Origin: Lachnospiraceae bacterium
GTDB taxonomy: Bacteria > Bacillota > Clostridia > Lachnospirales > Lachnospiraceae
Length of the DNA stretch: 64,000 nucleotides
Assembly (NCBI GenBank): GCA_014804425.1
Contig: JAAUZV010000006.1
Coordinates: 42,421 to 106,420, forward strand
Reading direction: 5' to 3'
Positions 59,016 to 64,000 of the stretch are shown one piece after another. Both the position numbers and the translations under genes were made by a program. Position 1 is the first letter of the stretch. Every line of letters begins with the position of its first letter. Below the pieces are notes generated by a model. It did no database searches, was not told the origin of the DNA, and saw only the letters and a program-made list of their open reading frames with translations.

Positions 59016-60333
59016 GTTCGCTTTGTTTGGTAAAAATTCTATAATCCCAAACTACTAATAAAGAGCTGAGTATCCATATGATCGGTTCACAGATACAGAT
59101 TCCGAAATATCCAAGCGCCGGTGCAAGTACAGCAGCGGCAACAATTTTTAACACGAGTTCCACGACACTTCCGCAAATGGGCACGATTTTTCTCCCCACT
59201 CCCTGCAGTCCGTTGCGGAGTACAAGGAGAATACTAAGTACAAAAAAGAACGGAACATTCCAGCACATATATTTTAAAGCAGTATGAATTACCTCGGGAT
59301 CGATCGTACCCGTCAGTACTTGAATCATCCAGCGGCCGAACAGCAAAACAACGATCAGCGCAAACGCACTCCATGCAAATGAGATAAGGATACCATAACG
59401 TATTCCTTTTTTTACTCTATCGCTTTTTCCTGCACCGTAATTCTGGCTTGCAAAAGTCGAGGTTGCCATCGCGATCGTACCAAGCGGCAGCGTGAATACA
59501 TCGTTTATCTTTCTTGCCGAGGTATGCGCGGCAATCGTAGCAGTTCCGAAGGAATTTACTGCGCCCTGCATGATGATGGAGCCTACATAAACGATGGCCT
59601 CCATAAGTCCCAGCGCAAAACCCGTGTTGATCAGCTCCAGCAGCAGCGGCTTGTCAAACGCAAGCTCTTTTATGCCGAAAATCAGCTCAGGACATTTTTT
59701 GATACAGTATATAAAGCATAATATGACTGAGATTCCCTGTGAGATGACCGTGGCGTATGCCGCACCTGCAACTCCCATTGAGAAGCCTTTCACAAAAAGA
59801 ATATCCAGTCCGATATTTACGAATGACGAAACCATCAAAAAATACAAGGGCACCCTGCTATTACCTATCGCTCTCATCATACCTGCCAGCATATTGTAAG
59901 TAACGGTAACGACTATGGCCAGAAGAATGATCATCATATAGCGCCTTGTGTCGCCGATGATCTTTTCAGGCGTTTTCAGCAGATGAAGAAGCGGATTGAG
60001 TGCGATCACGCTGATCAGTGTCAGTACTACTGCGATCATCGCGGAAAGAATATAGGTCAGCGAGACCGATCTTCTCATGGTCTGTTTGTCTCCGGCGCCG
60101 AAAAAACGGGCTATAATAACTGCAAATCCGTTCGTGATACCTTCGGTTAAATTTATCATAAGTGCATATACCGGGGCTGCCGCGCCTATGGAAGCCAATG
60201 CGTCATCACCCAAAACATTGCCTATAATCGCCGTATCCACTATGTTATACATCTGCTGAAAGATATTGCCAATCAGAACGGGCACCGCAAACCCTGCCAG
60301 ATTTTTGATGATACTTCCCTGCGTCATGTTCAT
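58996..60333 (-). CDS. MATE family efflux transporter
   Basis: FAVPVLIGNIFQQMYNIVDTAIIGNVLGDDALASIG...FGTATIAAHTSARKI. Confidence 0.95.
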   Translation of the reverse strand: MNMTQGSIIKNLAGFAVPVLIGNIFQQMYNIVDTAIIGNVLGDDALASIGAAAPVYALMINLTEGITNGFAVIIARFFGAGDKQTMRRSVSLTYILSAMIAVVLTLISVIALNPLLHLLKTPEKIIGDTRRYMMIILLAIVVTVTYNMLAGMMRAIGNSRVPLYFLMVSSFVNIGLDILFVKGFSMGVAGAAYATVISQGISVILCFIYCIKKCPELIFGIKELAFDKPLLLELINTGFALGLMEAIVYVGSIIMQGAVNSFGTATIAAHTSARKINDVFTLPLGTIAMATSTFASQNYGAGKSDRVKKGIRYGILISFAWSAFALIVVLLFGRWMIQVLTGTIDPEVIHTALKYMCWNVPFFFVLSILLVLRNGLQGVGRKIVPICGSVVELVLKIVAAAVLAPALGYFGICICEPIIWILSSLLVVWDYRIFTKQSEPNPSCR

Positions 60334-60484
60334 GGATGAATTTTTTCATGATATGATCTCCTCTCATGTGCGTTTCGACCTGTTGTTGGTAATATATCAC
60401 TCACCGAAAGAAGAATAAAACATTTATATTGTTTTTTCGTCATTTTTATTATTGTTTTTTAAGTTGGGGAAATGAGGAAGCAGC

Positions 60485-61231
60485 ATGAAAGAGAATATCA
60501 CAAAAAAACTCGCCTATCTTGAATTTCTGAATCGAGAGAATGGTTTTCGCCACCATAAATACGATGAAAAAATGCAGCAGTATGAATACCTGAAAAACGG
60601 CGATATGAGATCGATTGACGAGAGCGTAAAGCGGATACGTGCATCCGATGTCGGGCATTTATCTGACAATCCGGTAAAAAATCTGCTATACCTATGCATT
60701 TGTAACATCACGTTAGTAACACGTTTTTCAATAGAAGGCAGTATGGATTCCGAAAAAGCCTATACCGCAAGTGATCTGTATATCCAGAAATATGACAGGG
60801 CCAAAACGGTCGAAGAATTGTACGAGCTTCAGCGGGAGATGATAACCTATTTTACAAAGGCTGTTGCAGATGCAAAAAAAGAATCTGTCTTTTCAAAGCC
60901 GGTCATTCTCTGTATGGACTATGTTCATTATCATCTTCACGAGGATATCAAATGTTCTGTCCTTGCAGAAAAAGTGAAACTGAATCAGTCCTATTTATCG
61001 GTTCTTTTCAAACGTGAAACGGGCGTAAGCATCACCGAGTATGTGATACTCAAACGGATGGAAGCCGCAGAAAATATGCTGAAATATTCCGACTATTCTC
61101 TCACCGAGATCGCCGACCTGCTTAACTTTTCCAGTTACAGCCATTTTGCAAAAACATTCAGAAAGTATTATCATTCAAGTCCAAAAGAGTTTCGAAACAA
61201 AGAGTTTCGACATATCGAGTGGGGCAAATAA
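60485..61231 (+). CDS. AraC family transcriptional regulator
   Basis: LNQSYLSVLFKRETGVSITEYVILKRMEAAENMLKYSDYSLTEIADLLNFSSYSHFAKTFRKYYHSSPKEFR. Confidence 0.95.
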   Translation: MKENITKKLAYLEFLNRENGFRHHKYDEKMQQYEYLKNGDMRSIDESVKRIRASDVGHLSDNPVKNLLYLCICNITLVTRFSIEGSMDSEKAYTASDLYIQKYDRAKTVEELYELQREMITYFTKAVADAKKESVFSKPVILCMDYVHYHLHEDIKCSVLAEKVKLNQSYLSVLFKRETGVSITEYVILKRMEAAENMLKYSDYSLTEIADLLNFSSYSHFAKTFRKYYHSSPKEFRNKEFRHIEWGK

Positions 61232-61243
61232 TCTGCAAAACAA

Positions 61244-61286
61244 ATTCGCACAAATACATACTTCACGGTCATGTATTTGTGCGAAT
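61244..61286. terminator. Perfect 16-bp hairpin between convergent AraC and TIR genes
   Basis: ATTCGCACAAATACAT...ATGTATTTGTGCGAAT. Confidence 0.8.
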
Positions 61287-61314
61287 ATTCTGTCAAATGC
61301 GGGAACTCTCACGT

Positions 61315-62769
61315 TTATTCCCCGCTCTCCTCACCGCGGAAGGTGACAAGACGCAGGTCCACGGTCAGCGCCGGACGCACACCGAAGCCTTCCAGACCCG
61401 CATTTTCCTGCCTGATCACCCTTTCGGTATAACCGTTGTCCACCAGATAGCACAGACTTGCCGCTTCCGTCTCCGGTTCACGGAGCCACCAGCTCAGGCA
61501 CTCGGCTCCGTACGTATTATAATCCAGAATATACCAGAGGCTTTGATCCTGTTCGATCGCCGCGTCCGTGGGCGACGCGAACTTTCTCATGCCCGCATCG
61601 TCAAACCATGAAAGCTCCTCCAAAGATAACAGCCACACTCTGTCATAAGTCGTCACGTTCTCTGTCTCCGAAAGCGCATTCCCCTTCGTCACAAGCTCCG
61701 TTTCCACGATCGCATCGCGTTCTTCCTGTGTAAATCCGTAAAGAAAACCCGCTTCATTCTGATAGCCGTTTTTCTTTTCCGCCATTGCTGCCGCCACCGG
61801 CGGCTGATCGGTATAATTGACAACTTCAGTATCGGCGTTCAGCCATGTCCTCAGATTTGAAGCGCTCCAATCGCTGTTGCCGCGCACCCTTATCTGAAGC
61901 GCCATATCGGTATCCGCCTCGGACTCCCTTGTCCAGTAATCCTTGTCCCCGTCATAATTATAGCGTCCGCTCTCCGCCGTGTCATACGCCTTCATCGTCA
62001 GAATGTGGGAAGCGATCAGAACCGCCTGCGTTCCATCCTCGGAAATGCGCAGCACACGCCACTCAATATCCTCGTCTAAATAGCTCCCGAACAGCACCGT
62101 CTCGCCCACCTGAACCGAGACCGGTTCCGGCTCGTTCTTCTCTGCTGCGGTCTGCCCCGCTTCAGGCTTTCGCATGGCAAAAAAAGCAATCGCCGCAATC
62201 GCAAGCACGGCGACCGCCGCCACCGCAAAAATTCCGGCTTTCCGCTTTGCGGCATCTTTGGGTTTCTGATCCGCCGCATTTCCGACCGCTTTGGTTTTCT
62301 GACCCGCCGCATTTCCGGCTGCTTTTGGTTCCTGATCCGCTGCATTTCCGACCGCTTCTGTTCTGTCCGGCTCCGCATTCTCTTTTTCTGCAAGATCCTG
62401 CGCAAACGCCACAATATCGGCATAATCCTCCTGCGGCTTCGAGCTGACCCACTGATGCGTCATCAGGAAATATTCCATGGATTTGGAAAGCGCCACGTCC
62501 TCAATCTTATATACCAGAATCGGCGTGCCGCCGCTGACCGCATGCTCCACCTCCCGCAAAACATGAGGAGAGCTGTTTGCATTCTCAGACATCAGCAAAA
62601 CCACTGCCGCCGACTCGTCAATGCCGTTGATGATCTCCTCCGCATATTCTTTTCCCGGTCGGATGTTCCTCGGCGCGATAAAGCATTGGATGCCGTTTTT
62701 CTCAAGCTGCTCACAAATCTGCTCCGCGATCGCGGCATCCTTGGAGGAATGTGATAAAAAAATCTGCAT
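61315..62769 (-). CDS. TIR domain protein with TM helix and C-terminal DUF6273-like domain
   Basis: MQIFLSHSSKDAAIAEQICEQLEKNGIQCFIAPRNIRPGKEYAEEIINGID...VVLLMSENANSSPHVLREVEHAV; TM FAVAAVAVLAIAAIAFFAM; extracytoplasmic WRVLRISEDGTQAVLIA...LSWWLREP. Confidence 0.9.
   Translation of the reverse strand: MQIFLSHSSKDAAIAEQICEQLEKNGIQCFIAPRNIRPGKEYAEEIINGIDESAAVVLLMSENANSSPHVLREVEHAVSGGTPILVYKIEDVALSKSMEYFLMTHQWVSSKPQEDYADIVAFAQDLAEKENAEPDRTEAVGNAADQEPKAAGNAAGQKTKAVGNAADQKPKDAAKRKAGIFAVAAVAVLAIAAIAFFAMRKPEAGQTAAEKNEPEPVSVQVGETVLFGSYLDEDIEWRVLRISEDGTQAVLIASHILTMKAYDTAESGRYNYDGDKDYWTRESEADTDMALQIRVRGNSDWSASNLRTWLNADTEVVNYTDQPPVAAAMAEKKNGYQNEAGFLYGFTQEERDAIVETELVTKGNALSETENVTTYDRVWLLSLEELSWFDDAGMRKFASPTDAAIEQDQSLWYILDYNTYGAECLSWWLREPETEAASLCYLVDNGYTERVIRQENAGLEGFGVRPALTVDLRLVTFRGEESGE
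62258..62360 (-). repeat. 33-bp coding tandem repeat, three units, in the linker of the TIR protein
   Basis: AVGNAADQEPKA/AGNAAGQKTKA/VGNAADQKPKD. Confidence 0.85.
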
Positions 62770-62942
62770 GATATGTTTCTCCTTAACGTAATCTTTTCGT
62801 CAGTGCCGCTCAATATATAACGTTTTCCTGCGACATTTCCACCATTCTTTTCAGCGCGTCCTGCTATGCCCTATGGCAAGAAAAAACCATGATCATATAA
62901 CAGCGACTCAATGCCCGCGCTTGGTTCAAACCTGATTCCACG

Positions 62943-63374
62943 CTATTCTTCATATCCGCCGGTCACTTCTATCGGATTTCCGTCGGGGTCCATGAAGGTA
63001 AAATACCAATAAGGCGAAAAAACCTGAATAAACCGGATAGGAGTCAGCTCCGCCGCGATCCCCAAGCCCTTGATCCTTTCATATTCCGCCTTGAGATCTT
63101 CCGCTCCCAGGTTAATGAATACTTTACGCGTATTCGGATGATCCGCGATTTTGCTCTGATCGTCATAGATCTCCCAATACTCCCCTTTTGTGATCACCTG
63201 GTCTGCGTTTTCCTTATCAAAATAACCATTCATCAGACAGAGATTGAGCCCGTCAATCTGAAACATTGCAAACCGCTTCCCATTTACCGCGCTCACTTTT
63301 TTATCCAATACTTTTTCATAAAAAGAAATCGACCGTTCAAAATCTTTCACGATCAAATATACGGAACCGTACCG
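62943..63374 (-). CDS. VOC (glyoxalase-like) family protein
   Basis: MRYGSVYLIVKDFERSISFYEKVLDKKV...FMDPDGNPIEVTGGY. Confidence 0.9.
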   Translation of the reverse strand, partial: RYGSVYLIVKDFERSISFYEKVLDKKVSAVNGKRFAMFQIDGLNLCLMNGYFDKENADQVITKGEYWEIYDDQSKIADHPNTRKVFINLGAEDLKAEYERIKGLGIAAELTPIRFIQVFSPYWYFTFMDPDGNPIEVTGGYEE

Positions 63375-63422
63375 CATCGTTATTCCTCCCTCAAACCGTC
63401 CGATATTGCAGGCATGCATATG

Positions 63423-64000
63423 TCAGGCGTCCGGCAAATAACGCCCCTTGAGATGCTCCTCCATATACGCTATGTACGGTCTTCTTTCCACCTCATCTGC
63501 GTGCTGTTCATACCAGATAAACGCTTCCCGCAGACCATCCTGCAGATTCCTCGTATCTTTCATCCATTCGCATTGTCCGGAGACATCCAGCACATATTCA
63601 TAATCAGAAAAACAAAAATATTTCCGCTGTTCGATCTCCTTTGGCACATGGACAAACCGCGCCTGCTTACCGACGACCCGATAGCAGAGCGCAGCCCACT
63701 CGCGAACAGAAACCTCATTGGGATTTCCGACATTAAAAATATGCTGCTCCGGCTTTTTCTGTAAGATCACATCAATGAACCTGCATAGATCGTGCACATG
63801 GAAAAACTGCAATTTCATCTCTCCGTCTCCGGGCAGATAGAACGGCCTGTCCTGCAACGCGCAGTCAAAAACAAGCGCCTCCCGATACACATCGTTCATC
63901 GGTCCGTATAAGTACGGCGGCCTAAGAATGTAGGCGCCCGGCTTTCTTTTTTGCAGGGTCTCCTCCGCTTCGATCTTATCCGTGCCGTATTTTCCCCAAA
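63423..64000 (-). CDS. NAD-dependent epimerase/dehydratase (partial, runs off window)
   Basis: Reading frame continues past listed ATG to window end: ...WGKYGTDKIEAEETLQKRKPGAYILRPPYLYGPMNDVYREALVFD. Confidence 0.85.
   Translation of the reverse strand, partial: WGKYGTDKIEAEETLQKRKPGAYILRPPYLYGPMNDVYREALVFDCALQDRPFYLPGDGEMKLQFFHVHDLCRFIDVILQKKPEQHIFNVGNPNEVSVREWAALCYRVVGKQARFVHVPKEIEQRKYFCFSDYEYVLDVSGQCEWMKDTRNLQDGLREAFIWYEQHADEVERRPYIAYMEEHLKGRYLPDA

Overview
This 64 kb window looks like a chromosomal segment of a Lachnospiraceae-like Firmicute (Clostridia). Most genes are on the minus strand. I found no transposase, phage, CRISPR or rRNA signal. Recognisable housekeeping content: thrS (partial, with a T-box leader upstream), tag, an ABC-2 exporter, GH130, pepT, purC-purF-purB-purA, a PfkB kinase, htpG with a CIRCE site, a PpiC-type lipoprotein, folA, a beta-CASP MBL protein, a PAS/HD-GYP protein, tRNA-Gly(GCC), a GH3 enzyme, a MacB-like ABC operon, mutY, a cN-I-like 5'-nucleotidase, a TetR/AlkD pair, an ECF sigma factor, MATE/AraC and an epimerase (partial). 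Main points for follow-up: (1) a tight five-gene operon of unknown function (21.2-29.4 kb) with a very large protein (DUF5717-like), a degenerate Hsp70/actin-like protein (DUF5716-like), a helical/TPR-like protein, a coiled-coil membrane protein and a polytopic membrane protein; (2) an unlisted 52-aa hydrophobic ORF at 29673-29831(-) with a convergent short RNA, which looks like a type I toxin-antitoxin locus in which both RNAs carry the same 5' hairpin motif; (3) a TIR-TM-DUF6273-like membrane protein; (4) an ECF sigma factor fused to a C-terminal domain that has its own internal SD and ATG; (5) dispersed two-hairpin repeats whose stems differ between copies but stay paired; (6) a strongly promoted, structured noncoding region at 44.45-44.74 kb. 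All product names come from reading the sequence; no database search was run.
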